Shown here: positions 16,079 through 24,746 of the stretch, one piece after another
Layout of the letters: each line of letters opens with the position of its first letter
Numbering within the stretch: the stretch's first letter is position 1
Assembly (NCBI RefSeq): GCF_007828955.1
Contig: NZ_VIVR01000001.1
Coordinates: 5,766,001-5,830,000, forward strand
Direction of reading: 5' to 3'
From: Kitasatospora atroaurantiaca
GTDB taxonomy: Bacteria; Actinomycetota; Actinomycetes; Streptomycetales; Streptomycetaceae
Length of the DNA: 64,000 nucleotides
Notes under the pieces: generated by a model
What the model saw: the letters and a program-made list of their open reading frames with translations, nothing else
Database searches by the model: none
Told to the model about the DNA's origin: nothing
Program-made: the position numbers and the translations under genes

Positions 16079-17584
16079 ATGACCATCGACCACGAGAGTG
16101 TGCCACGGCCGGGCCGACCCCTGCCGCCCTCCCGGCGGCTTGCCACCGAGCTCCTCGACCGGCCCACCTCGTCGGCGCAGACCCGCTCGGCCCCGGCGGT
16201 CGGACGGCATCGCAGGCCCTTCCACTCCCGGGTCGCCCTGCCCGCCGGTCTGCTGGCCGTCGACACCCTCGCGGTCTGCCTTGCGACCACCGTTACGGCC
16301 GTCACTACCGCCGACCGCTCCCACCCACTGCTCGGCGCCGCCGCCCTCCTGCCCGTGCTGCTCCCGCTCAACCTGACCGGCGGCCTCTACCGCAACCGGC
16401 TCACCCTCTCCGCCCTCGACGAGTTCCCCGCACTCGCCGGCCGGGCCGTCGTCGCCACCGCCTTCGCCGTCACCCTGTCCGGCTGCCTGCACGGCTGGCC
16501 GGACTGCGGCCCCGCGACGCCGCTGCGCCTGCTCACCCTGCTCGCCGCCTTCCTGCTGCTGTCCGCCTGCGGCCGGTCGTACGCCTACCACCTGCTGCGC
16601 CAGGCCCGGCGCCGACGACCGAGCCCGGCCCTGGTCCTCGGCGCGGGCCACCTCGGCCAGCGGGTCGCCGCCGCCCTGACCGAGCGCCGGGAGTACGGCC
16701 TGCGGCCCGTCGGCTACCTTGACCCCGATCCCGTCCTGCTCGCGGCGGACGCCAAGCTGCCCGTCCTCGGCGGCCGGGAGGTGCTCGAACGCGAGATCCG
16801 GCGGCACCGGGTCCACCACATCGTCGCCACCGAGGGCGCCGCCGACGAGGCCGAGACCGCCGCCGCCCTGCGCGAGGCCGCCCGGCTCGGCTGCCAGATC
16901 TGGCTGGTGCCCGCCCTGCGCGAGTACGGCTCGGTGGCCGGGCCCGCCCGCGACCACCTCTGGGGCTTCCCCTGCCTCCAGCTCGGCCGCCCCGCCATGC
17001 GACGGCACGGCTGGGCGGCCAAGCGAGCCCTGGACATCTCCGCCGCCGGGCTCGGCCTGATCGCACTGGCCCCCGTCCTGGCCGCATGCGCCGTGGCCGT
17101 CCGCTTCGACACCGGCCCCGGCGTGCTCTTCCGCCAGCAGCGCACCGGGCTGGACGGGCGGGTGTTCACGGTGCTCAAGTTCCGTACCCTGCGGCCCAGT
17201 AACGAGCACGAGTCCGCCACCCGCTGGAACATCTCGCAGGACCACCGGATGGGAGCCGTCGGCCGCCTGCTCCGCCGCAGCTCGCTGGACGAGCTCCCGC
17301 AGCTGTGGAACGTGCTGCGCGGCGACATGAGCCTGGTCGGCCCGCGCCCCGAGCGCCCGTACTTCGTGATGCGCTTCGGCCAGGCCTACCCCGAGTACGC
17401 CGACCGCCACCGCGTCCCGGTCGGCCTGACCGGCCTCGCCCAGGTCAACGGCCTGCGCGGGGACACCTCGATCGAGGACCGGGCCCGTTTCGACAACCGC
17501 TACATCGAGAGCTGGAGCCTGTGGCAGGACGTCAAACTGCTGCTGCGCACCGCCGCCCTGATGCTGCACCCGGACGGGAGCTGA
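16079..17584 (+). CDS. initiating sugar-phosphate transferase (WbaP/WcaJ/CpsE type)
   Basis: Transfers the first sugar-1-phosphate to undecaprenyl phosphate in the membrane, starting repeat-unit synthesis. The 501-residue protein has N-terminal TM segments, a CoA-binding-like Rossmann domain (VLGAGHLGQRV, about 180-300) and the bacterial sugar-transferase domain (about 314-501): KRALDIS, FRQQRTGLDGRVFTVLKFRT, SLDELPQLWNVLRGDMSLVGPRPERP. The long open frame begins upstream at 15839, but ATG 16079 (AGGGGAG 11 nt upstream) starts just before conserved sequence. It heads an operon of overlapping genes running to 24746. Confidence 0.93.
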   Translation: MTIDHESVPRPGRPLPPSRRLATELLDRPTSSAQTRSAPAVGRHRRPFHSRVALPAGLLAVDTLAVCLATTVTAVTTADRSHPLLGAAALLPVLLPLNLTGGLYRNRLTLSALDEFPALAGRAVVATAFAVTLSGCLHGWPDCGPATPLRLLTLLAAFLLLSACGRSYAYHLLRQARRRRPSPALVLGAGHLGQRVAAALTERREYGLRPVGYLDPDPVLLAADAKLPVLGGREVLEREIRRHRVHHIVATEGAADEAETAAALREAARLGCQIWLVPALREYGSVAGPARDHLWGFPCLQLGRPAMRRHGWAAKRALDISAAGLGLIALAPVLAACAVAVRFDTGPGVLFRQQRTGLDGRVFTVLKFRTLRPSNEHESATRWNISQDHRMGAVGRLLRRSSLDELPQLWNVLRGDMSLVGPRPERPYFVMRFGQAYPEYADRHRVPVGLTGLAQVNGLRGDTSIEDRARFDNRYIESWSLWQDVKLLLRTAALMLHPDGS

Positions 17585-17589
17585 GCTCG

Positions 17590-19098
17590 TTGGCACTCGC
17601 TCCTCCCCAGCAGTCATCCGGGGCCTCTTCCCGGCCACTGGTCTTACGCAAGGTCAGCACCGGCCTGGCGGCCCGGCCCAGCCTGCTGGCTGCCGCCACC
17701 GTCCTGCTGGTCTGCGTGCCCAGCGGCGAGAAGGACGTCACCGCAGCCGTCCACATCACCGCCGCCGACCTGGCCTCGCTCGCCCTGGTCGCGCTGACCG
17801 CCCTAGAACTGCTGCGAGGCCGTACCCCCGCGCTGAGCCGCACCGCCTGCGTGCTGTTCGGCGCGGTGGTCTGCGCGGCCGCCGCCGCGACGATCTGCTC
17901 GATCGACCCGGCCACCAGCCTCACCGGCTTCGTCCGGCTGGTCCAGGTCTTCGTGCTGGTCCCCGCCTCGGTGCTCTGTTCCCTGCGTGACCGCCTCGAC
18001 CAGCGGCTGATCCTCGGCTCGTTCGTCGTGGCCGCGCTGATCCAGGGTGTGGTCGGCGCGAACCAGTACCTGACCCGGACGGGCGCCTCCTACACCGGAC
18101 AGCCGATCCGGGCGGTCGGCACCTTCGGCGCGCTCGACATCATGGCGATGTCGACCGTGGTCAGCTTCGGCCTGCTCTCCGCCCTCGCCCTCGCGCTCGG
18201 CGAACGCGGCTCCGGCGGCAGCCGCCGCCTGCGGTGGGCGATGTACGCGGCGGCCGCCTTCCTGGCCTTCCCGCTGGCCGTCTCGTTCAGCCGGGGCAGC
18301 TGGATCGCCTGCGGAGCCGCCGTCGCCGTGCTGCTGCTCCGCGCCGACGCCCGGCTCGCCGTGCGCAGCACGGTGCTCGCGCTGGCCGCCGCCGTGGTGC
18401 TGGTCGGCGGGCTGGGCCTGGGCTCCTCCGGCGTCACCGAGCGGCTCAGCAGCATCGGCTCCGTCTCGGCCGCCCCCGACCAGTCGGTCAGCGACCGCTA
18501 CGACCTCTGGTCCACGGCCGGCCGGATCTGGCAGGACCACCCGGTCACCGGCGCCGGCCCCAAGGCCTTCCAGCAACTGCGCGACAGCCACGCACCGCTG
18601 CGGCTCTCCTCCGGCAGCGATGCCGCCGATGCCACCATCGGCTTCCAACGCGAACCGCTGCTCTCCCCGCACAACATGTACTTCCTGGTCCTCAGCGAGC
18701 AGGGCCTGATCGGCATGATCGCGTACGCCGCGCTCTTCCTCACCCTCCTCATCGGCTGCCTGCGCAGCTCCTATGGGCTCGGCTCGCCTCCGGGCGCTCT
18801 CGACCCGGCGCCGACGCTCGCCCTCCTTGCCCGCCAACGGGCAGGAGGGGCCCACCCTCCTGCACTCCCTCCTTCGTCGGTCGCTCGTCGCTCGTCGCTT
18901 TCGGCACCGGCGCGCCCTTCGGCTCGCTCGCTCCGCGGTCCCGGGCTTGCGGCGCTCGCGCTGCTCAGCTGGGTGCTGGTCGACTTCCTCTACGCGGACA
19001 TCGGCGGGACCACCACGGTGCTCACCTCCGTGGTCCTGGGTCTCGCGGCCCGGTCCGCGCTGCCGGGGCCGAACCTCCCCGGAGTGCGACCGGCATGA
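17590..19098 (+). CDS. O-antigen ligase/polymerase (Wzy)-like membrane protein
   Basis: Likely polymerises lipid-linked repeat units on the outer face of the membrane. The 502-residue protein has about 12 TM segments, a large external loop (about 290-370) with the Wzy_C-like RYDLWSTAGRIWQDHPVTGAGP and PHNMYFLVLSEQGLIGMIAY. TTG 17590 is used: GGGAG lies 9 nt upstream and it is 6 bp after the previous stop. Residues about 395-457 form a Ser/Ala/Pro/Arg-rich insert between two TM helices, encoded by a pyrimidine-rich repeat-bearing tract (18771-18957); it is in frame. Overlaps the next gene by 4 bp. Confidence 0.88.
   Translation: MALAPPQQSSGASSRPLVLRKVSTGLAARPSLLAAATVLLVCVPSGEKDVTAAVHITAADLASLALVALTALELLRGRTPALSRTACVLFGAVVCAAAAATICSIDPATSLTGFVRLVQVFVLVPASVLCSLRDRLDQRLILGSFVVAALIQGVVGANQYLTRTGASYTGQPIRAVGTFGALDIMAMSTVVSFGLLSALALALGERGSGGSRRLRWAMYAAAAFLAFPLAVSFSRGSWIACGAAVAVLLLRADARLAVRSTVLALAAAVVLVGGLGLGSSGVTERLSSIGSVSAAPDQSVSDRYDLWSTAGRIWQDHPVTGAGPKAFQQLRDSHAPLRLSSGSDAADATIGFQREPLLSPHNMYFLVLSEQGLIGMIAYAALFLTLLIGCLRSSYGLGSPPGALDPAPTLALLARQRAGGAHPPALPPSSVARRSSLSAPARPSARSLRGPGLAALALLSWVLVDFLYADIGGTTTVLTSVVLGLAARSALPGPNLPGVRPA
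18771..18957 (+). repeat. in-frame repeat-like insert in the polymerase gene
   Basis: Tract with a strong hairpin (CCTCCTTGCCCG/CGGGCAGGAGG, about 18821-18847) and short direct repeats (TCGCTCG near 18886-18900). It adds about 62 low-complexity residues between two TM helices. Composition differs from the coding sequence on either side. Confidence 0.55.
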
Positions 19099-20813
19099 CG
19101 ACGGAACAGCCGAGCGCCCTCGCGGCGGCGCTCCCGGCGGCCCGCACGGCCGAGACCGACCCGGTGCCCGCGGCGGACCCGCCGGGCCGGCGCGACTTCC
19201 TGGCCAAGGCCTTCGGGGTCACCGCGCTGCTCAGCGCGGCAGGTTCGGCTCTCGGGCTGCTGCGGGACCTGCTGCTGGCCCGATACTTCGGCGCCAACCA
19301 GGGCACCGACGCCTTCCTGGTCGCCTGGACGGTCCCCGAGACGGCGGCGCCGCTGCTGATCGAGGACGCGATGGCCTTTCTGATGGTCCCGGCCTTCAGC
19401 CTGGCGCTGGTGCTCCGTGAGGAACGCCCCCAAGGTCCCGACCCGGTGCGGCAGTTGGCCCGTGCCACGCTGCCCTGGCTGCTGCTCGCCCTCTGTGCGC
19501 TCACGGCGGCCACCGCGCTCGGCGCCCCGCAGCTGGTCGACCTGCTCGCGCCCGGCCTCGCCGACCCGCAGCTGGCGGTCACCTGTACCCGGATCACCGC
19601 GCTCACCATCCTCCCCTTCGGGGTGGCCGGTTACCTCGGGTCCGCCCTCCGCGCGCACCATTGCTTCCCCGCGCCGGCCGGCATCTACGTGGCGTACAAC
19701 CTGGGGATCCTCGGCATCCTGCTGACCTGCCACGCGGCCCTGGGCGTCCGGTCCGCCGCCGTCGGGGTGGCCTTCGGCAGCCTGTTGATGGCCGGCCTGC
19801 TGGTCGGCCCGTTCCTGCGAAGGTTGCGCCGGGGCCGGCGGCGCCGCTCCCACCGAGGGCCGGCGGGCCTGGTACTGATCCCGCTGGCCATATTGCCGGT
19901 CGCGGCCTTCACGCTCACCCGCCAGGCACAGGTCTTCATCGAGCGCTATCTCGGGTCCGGGCTCCCGGCCGGCACCATCTCGCACCTGAACTACGCCGCC
20001 AAGGTCTCCCAACTCGCCATGACGGCGGCCATCCTGATCTGTACGGTGACCTTCCCGCTGGTCGCCCGCGCACTCGCCGCGGGCGACCTCTCGGCCGCCC
20101 GGGACCGGGTCGAGAAGGACCTCGGGCAGGCCGCGGCGGTGGTCCTGATGGGTACCGCCTTTCTGATGGCCTGCGCGCCGTCCGTCGTCGCACTGCTCTT
20201 CGAGCGCGGCGCGTTCAGCCCGCACGACACCGCCGCCACCGCGGCGGTGATCCGGGTGTACAGCTTCGGCCTGCCCGCCCAGGCCCTGATCGGCGTGATG
20301 GTCCGCCCGTACTTCTCCGTCCGCCCCGTCGTCCGGCGGGCGGACGACCCGCAGACGGACGACGGTGGACGGCGCCTTCTCGACTGGTATCCCGTCGCCT
20401 CCATGGCGGTCGGTCTGCTGGTCACCGTCGTCGTCGGCCTGGGTGCCACGCCCCGCTTCGGCGCCCTCGGGCTCGCCGCGGGCAACGCCGCCGGCATCAC
20501 CACCACCGCCGCGCTGCTGATGCGCGGGCTGCTGCTGCGCGGCATCGCCCTGCGGCTGCCCCGAGTGCTCGGCGGCCAGGCCCGCCTGCTGGCCGCCGCC
20601 GTCGGTGCGGCCTCGGTCGGCACACTGGCGGGGGAGCTCACCACCGACCCGCTGCTCGCCACCCTGCTGGGCGGCGTCTGTGTGGTCCTCGTCTTCGCCG
20701 TGCTCGGTGCCGTGTTCGGCGCCGCCGAGGTGCGCGGCCCCGTACTCGCCCTTGTCCGGGCCTTGAACCCGCCTCCCCCGGCCGCTGAAGGGAAGCTGCC
20801 CCATGGACGCTGA
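19095..20813 (+). CDS. MurJ/Wzx-like lipid-linked oligosaccharide flippase
   Basis: MATE-like (MVF) superfamily protein that would move undecaprenyl-linked repeat units across the membrane. The 572-residue product has a short polar N-terminus and about 14 TM segments, with the family signature near the start (GLLRDLLLARYFGANQGTDA, residues about 55-74) and later RQAQVFIERYLGSGLPAG and LLFERGAFSPHDT. In this setting it fills the Wzx position rather than being the essential lipid II flippase. ATG 19095 overlaps the polymerase stop by 4 bp (ATGA). Confidence 0.88.
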   Translation: MTTEQPSALAAALPAARTAETDPVPAADPPGRRDFLAKAFGVTALLSAAGSALGLLRDLLLARYFGANQGTDAFLVAWTVPETAAPLLIEDAMAFLMVPAFSLALVLREERPQGPDPVRQLARATLPWLLLALCALTAATALGAPQLVDLLAPGLADPQLAVTCTRITALTILPFGVAGYLGSALRAHHCFPAPAGIYVAYNLGILGILLTCHAALGVRSAAVGVAFGSLLMAGLLVGPFLRRLRRGRRRRSHRGPAGLVLIPLAILPVAAFTLTRQAQVFIERYLGSGLPAGTISHLNYAAKVSQLAMTAAILICTVTFPLVARALAAGDLSAARDRVEKDLGQAAAVVLMGTAFLMACAPSVVALLFERGAFSPHDTAATAAVIRVYSFGLPAQALIGVMVRPYFSVRPVVRRADDPQTDDGGRRLLDWYPVASMAVGLLVTVVVGLGATPRFGALGLAAGNAAGITTTAALLMRGLLLRGIALRLPRVLGGQARLLAAAVGAASVGTLAGELTTDPLLATLLGGVCVVLVFAVLGAVFGAAEVRGPVLALVRALNPPPPAAEGKLPHGR

Positions 20814-21603
20814 ACCCGCCCAGGACCTGCGCCTCCCGGCGCAGGCGACGGCAACCAGGCGCGCCCCCTGGATCCTGATGTACCACTCGGTGGCCGACGA
20901 GGAGGAGGACCCGTACCAACTCACCGTCAGCCCGGAGCGGTTCGCCGCTCAGATGCACTGGCTGCATCGCACCGGACGACGTGGTGTCAGCATCCGCGAG
21001 CTGCTCCGCGCCGAGGCCGCCGGCACGGCGGACCGGCTGGTCGGCCTGACCTTCGACGACGGCTACGCGGACTTCGCCGGCCATGCCGTCCCGGTCCTCC
21101 ACGAGCACGGCTTCACCGCGACCGCGTACGTGGTGCCCGATCTCCTCGGTACCGAGAACGGCTGGGACGTCGAGGGCCCCCGCAAGAAGCTGCTGACGGT
21201 GGATCAGGTTTCCGAACTCGCCGTCGCCGGCTGGGAGATCGGTTCCCACGGCCTGGCTCACCAGGCCCTGCCGGGCCTGCCCGCCGACGTGCTCGCCGAG
21301 CAGACCAAGGAGAGCCGTCGCGCCCTGGAGGAGCTGGTCGGCGGCCCGGTGACCGGCTTCTGCTACCCGTACGGCGCGGTGGACCTGCCCGCCACCGAGG
21401 CCGTCCGCGACGCCGGGTACGACTACGCCTGCGCCATCGCCCACAGCGAGCTCACCGGCCGTTTCGCCCTGCCCCGCTGCTACGTCGGCGACCGGGACGG
21501 CGCCCTGCGGCTGCTCGCCAAGCTGGGCCGGCACCACCTGCGCGACGCGGTGACCGGGCTGCGCCGGGCCGGCCTGATCCCCGAACGGAGGGCCGGCCGG
21601 TGA
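20803..21603 (+). CDS. polysaccharide deacetylase (NodB homology, CE4)
   Basis: Removes N- or O-acetyl groups from the sugar polymer or its precursor. The 266-residue protein carries NodB motifs: FDDGY (about 83-87), H-x3-H in SHGLAHQ (about 147-153) and YPYG (about 187-190), giving the Asp-His-His metal site and the catalytic Asp. No signal peptide is evident, although HSVADEEEDPYQLTV is a typical start of secreted family members, so an intracellular role on lipid-linked sugars is possible. Overlaps the flippase gene by 11 bp and the next gene by 4 bp. Confidence 0.92.
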   Translation: MDAEPAQDLRLPAQATATRRAPWILMYHSVADEEEDPYQLTVSPERFAAQMHWLHRTGRRGVSIRELLRAEAAGTADRLVGLTFDDGYADFAGHAVPVLHEHGFTATAYVVPDLLGTENGWDVEGPRKKLLTVDQVSELAVAGWEIGSHGLAHQALPGLPADVLAEQTKESRRALEELVGGPVTGFCYPYGAVDLPATEAVRDAGYDYACAIAHSELTGRFALPRCYVGDRDGALRLLAKLGRHHLRDAVTGLRRAGLIPERRAGR

Positions 21604-22775
21604 GGGTGCTCCACGTCATCACCGGGCTGGCCTCCGGTGGCGCCGAACGCCAGCTCCTGCTGATGCTGCGCCACCTGCCCGAGCACCACCACTGCGAGGT
21701 GGCCACCCTCACCAACCCGGGCACCGTCGCCGCCGCGCTGCGGGCCGAGGGCGTCACCGTCCACGACCTGGCGATGCGCGGCAACCGGGACCTCGCCGTG
21801 CTGCCCCGGCTCACCCGCCTGATCCGGGCGGGCGGCTACGACCTGGTGCACACCCACCTCTACCGGGCGGGCCTGTACGGGCGGTTGGCCGCCCGCCTGG
21901 CCGGCGTCCGGACGGTGCTGTCCACCGAGCACTCGCTGCACGCCGGGGTGATCGAGGGCCGTCCCGCCACGGCGGGCGTCAAGGCGCTCTACCTGGCCGC
22001 CGAACGCCTGGGCACCACCACCGTCGCGGTCTCCCGCCAGGTGGCGGGCACCCTCGACGCCTGGGGAGTCCCGGACCGCCGGGTGCACCTGCTCCCGAAC
22101 GGCATCGAAGCGGCCCGGTACATGCTGCCCACCGCCTCCCGGGCCGCCCTCCGGCAGACCGTCCGGGCCGAGCTCGGGCTGCCCCAACAGGCCTGGGTGG
22201 TCGGGGGAGTGGGTCGGCTCGTCCCCGGCAAGCGTTTCGAGGTGCTGGTCGACGCAGTCGCCGGGCTGGCCGACCTGGCCGGGCAGTACCCCGCCCTGCG
22301 CGAGCCCTGGCTGCTGCTGGTCGGCGCGGGCCCCGAGCACGCCGCCCTGGTCCGCCGGGCCGAGCGGCTCGGCCTGGCGGGCCGTCTGCTGTGCACCGGG
22401 GAACGTGACGACGTGCCCGAACTCCTCACCTCGATGGACGTGTTGGCCGCGCCCTCGGCCGAGGAGACCTTCGGCCTGACCGTGCTGGAGGGGCTGGCTG
22501 CCGGCCTGCCCGTACGGCACAGCGCCTGCCCGGCCCTGGACGAGCTCGGCCCGGGCGCCGCCCCCGAGGCCGAGCGGATCCCGTCCGACGCCACCTCGTA
22601 CACCGCCGCGCTCCGCGAACTGTGGGGCCGGCGCAGCGGTGCGCTGCCGCAGCCGCCCGCCGTCGCGCACTACGACATCGCCCGGATCGCCGACGAGCTG
22701 GGGCAGCTCTACGACCGCCTGGGCCCGGCCGGGACCGCGTCCGCCGGCCGCCCGCCCGTCGCCGCCCGGCTCTGA
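21600..22775 (+). CDS. GT4-family glycosyltransferase (second of the EPS locus)
   Basis: GT-B fold glycosyltransferase, 391 residues, starting LHVITGLASGGAERQLLLML, with THLYRAGLYGRLAARLAGV, LLPNGIEAARY and the donor motif SAEETFGLTVLEGLAAGLPV. GTG 21600 overlaps the deacetylase stop (GTGA). Together with the initiating transferase and the GT4 at 14554 this gives only three sugar-adding enzymes, so the repeat unit may be short, or other transferases lie elsewhere. Confidence 0.92.
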   Translation: MRVLHVITGLASGGAERQLLLMLRHLPEHHHCEVATLTNPGTVAAALRAEGVTVHDLAMRGNRDLAVLPRLTRLIRAGGYDLVHTHLYRAGLYGRLAARLAGVRTVLSTEHSLHAGVIEGRPATAGVKALYLAAERLGTTTVAVSRQVAGTLDAWGVPDRRVHLLPNGIEAARYMLPTASRAALRQTVRAELGLPQQAWVVGGVGRLVPGKRFEVLVDAVAGLADLAGQYPALREPWLLLVGAGPEHAALVRRAERLGLAGRLLCTGERDDVPELLTSMDVLAAPSAEETFGLTVLEGLAAGLPVRHSACPALDELGPGAAPEAERIPSDATSYTAALRELWGRRSGALPQPPAVAHYDIARIADELGQLYDRLGPAGTASAGRPPVAARL

Positions 22776-22839
22776 CCGACCACCGACCGTCCGCAGCGAG
22801 CCGACCCACCAGCAGCTGCGCCAACCGAAGGAGTTCCCG

Positions 22840-23592
22840 ATGTCCGAACTGCGCCGCAGTACGCGTACCCTGACCCGCCGGTGGTGGCCGGTGGCGCTCG
22901 CCGTCCCGCTCGGCGCCGTGGCCGGGGCCGGCTACGCCGCCGTCGCGCACCCCACCTACGCCGCCAGCTCCTATGTGGTGGTCGTCCCGCAGGGGCCGGG
23001 GGAGGGCGCCACCGCCGTCAACTTCGCGCAGGCGTACGGCCGGCTGGCCGGACAGCCACAGGTGCTGGCCGCCGCCGCCGCGGAGACCGGCCGGACCACG
23101 GCCGCGCTGGCCGAGCTGGTCCGCGGCACCACATCGCCGGACGCGCCCGTGATCGAGATCACCGGTACCGGCGCCCGCCCGCAGGAGGCCGTGCAGGCCG
23201 CCGACGCCGTCGCCAAGTCCCTGGTGGCCTTTGCGAACACCAGCAGCACCGCGACCGGCGTCAAGCTGGTCCCGCTGGCTCCCGCCGCCGAACCGGACGG
23301 CCCCACCTCCCCGTCCGCCCAGCTGGACACGGCGGTGGGTGCGGCGGCCGGTCTGCTGGTCGGCGCGCTGGTGATGATGACCCGCCGGGGCGGCCGTACG
23401 GAGTCCGAGGCCGAGGTCATGCCCGGGGCGGCCCCCGACACCGCTCCGGAACCGGCCACCCCCCGCCCACGCACGGAGGCGGCGTCCGAGGAGTCCGGGG
23501 AGCCCAAGGAACCCGCCCCGGCCAGGCAGCCCCGGCAGCACAGGCAGTCCAAGGCCGCGAAGGAGCCCCAGGACGCCGGGAGCGGGCGATGA
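22840..23592 (+). CDS. Wzz-like chain-length / co-polymerase membrane protein
   Basis: Polysaccharide co-polymerase type protein of 250 residues. One TM near the N-terminus (about 16-36) is followed by an extracytoplasmic alpha/beta region (SYVVVVPQGPGEG, then AQAYGRLAGQPQVLAAAAAE) and a second TM (about 168-188), with a charged Pro/Glu/Lys-rich cytosolic tail (about 190-250). There is no Walker motif or Tyr-rich cluster, so no BY-kinase domain is fused. GAAGGAG lies 6 nt before ATG 22840. Its stop overlaps the next start by 4 bp. Confidence 0.85.
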   Translation: MSELRRSTRTLTRRWWPVALAVPLGAVAGAGYAAVAHPTYAASSYVVVVPQGPGEGATAVNFAQAYGRLAGQPQVLAAAAAETGRTTAALAELVRGTTSPDAPVIEITGTGARPQEAVQAADAVAKSLVAFANTSSTATGVKLVPLAPAAEPDGPTSPSAQLDTAVGAAAGLLVGALVMMTRRGGRTESEAEVMPGAAPDTAPEPATPRPRTEAASEESGEPKEPAPARQPRQHRQSKAAKEPQDAGSGR

Positions 23593-24746
23593 CCACCGAG
23601 ACCTCCGCCGTCGGCGTGCCCGCCCAGAGCGCCGCCCCGCGCTGGCAGACCGAGGTGCGCCGCGAGAACGACGCCCTCGACGCCCTCGCCGCGGAGTGGG
23701 ACGACCTGGCGTCCCGCTGCCCCACCGCCACCTCCTTCCAGGCGGGCGCCTGGGTGCGCTCCTGGTGGCGCCACTACGGCCGTCCGGGGGCCCTGGTGGT
23801 CGTCCTGGTCCGCTGCGACGGCCGGCTGGTGGCCGCAGCCGCGCTGCAGCGGCGCGGCCCGTTCGGCGGCCTGACCAACCTCGGCGGCGGCCTGGTCGAC
23901 TTCACCGACGTCCTGCTCGACGACTCCTGCGCCGACCGCGCCGCCGCCGAGCTGGCCGGCGCCCTGCCGCTGCACCGCCCGTGGCACAGCCTGGAGCTGC
24001 GCGAGGTGCACCCGGAGGCCGCCGCCCAGCGAGTGTTCCGGCACTGGCGCGGCCGCCGCCACCGGTTCGACGACTCGCTCTGCCAGTACCTCCCGGCGGT
24101 GCCGATGGAGGAACTCCTCAAGCGGCTTCCCGGCAAGACCGCCCAGCGCAGCCGGGTCAAGCAGCGCAAGATCGCCGAGGCCGACGTCGAGGTCCGGTCG
24201 GCGACGCCGGAAGAGGTGCCCGAGGTGGTCGAGGAACTGCTCCGCCTGCACTTCCTGCAGTGGCAGGAGCGCGGGGTGACCGCCGAACACCGCACCGAGC
24301 GCTTCGCCGCCCACCTCGTCGAGTCGACCACGGGCCTGGTGGCGACCAGGCGGGCCGCCCTGCACCGCTACTGGCTGGACGGCGAGCCCGTCGCCGTCAA
24401 CCTGCTGCTGCTCTGCCCGTCCTTCGGCGGTCTCTACATGTACGGGGCGCACCCCGCCCTGCGCGAACGGCTGGACATCGCCGGGCTGCTGTTCGGCGTC
24501 TCCCTGGACGAGGTGCGCAGCGCCGAGATCCCCGTCCTGAGCCTGCTGCGCGGCCAGGAGCCGTACAAGCAGCGCTGGCGCCCCGACCAGCTGCACAACC
24601 AGCGGCTGGTGCTCGGCCCCGGCCGGTTCGCGCCCTTCGCCGCCGCCCGCGCCGTCCGGGTCAGGACCAGGCAGGCCGTGGTGCACGTGCTGCGCACGCG
24701 TCTGCCCCGCCTCAAGGAGGCGCTAGTGGCCCGCCGCCGCAGCTGA
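23589..24746 (+). CDS. CelD/BcsL-like GNAT-fold acyltransferase
   Basis: Member of the Acetyltransf_6 (CelD/FemAB-related) group often found in exopolysaccharide clusters. The 385-residue product reads SFQAGAWVRSWWRHYG near 45-60, LNQ-type core VAVNLLLLCPSFGGLYMYGAHPALRERLDI, and a basic C-terminal helix. It may acylate sugars or attach an aminoacyl group; the substrate cannot be read from sequence. ATG 23589 overlaps the Wzz-like gene (ATGA), and the gene's last 24 bp overlap the convergent GH26-like gene, so it closes the operon. Confidence 0.85.
   Translation: MTTETSAVGVPAQSAAPRWQTEVRRENDALDALAAEWDDLASRCPTATSFQAGAWVRSWWRHYGRPGALVVVLVRCDGRLVAAAALQRRGPFGGLTNLGGGLVDFTDVLLDDSCADRAAAELAGALPLHRPWHSLELREVHPEAAAQRVFRHWRGRRHRFDDSLCQYLPAVPMEELLKRLPGKTAQRSRVKQRKIAEADVEVRSATPEEVPEVVEELLRLHFLQWQERGVTAEHRTERFAAHLVESTTGLVATRRAALHRYWLDGEPVAVNLLLLCPSFGGLYMYGAHPALRERLDIAGLLFGVSLDEVRSAEIPVLSLLRGQEPYKQRWRPDQLHNQRLVLGPGRFAPFAAARAVRVRTRQAVVHVLRTRLPRLKEALVARRRS

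Noticed and set aside
18990..20924. Long minus-strand open frame antisense to the flippase gene
   Set aside because: Composition is that of a high-GC shadow (Gly, Arg, Gln, Ala runs), no start site or domain; the plus-strand flippase explains the region.
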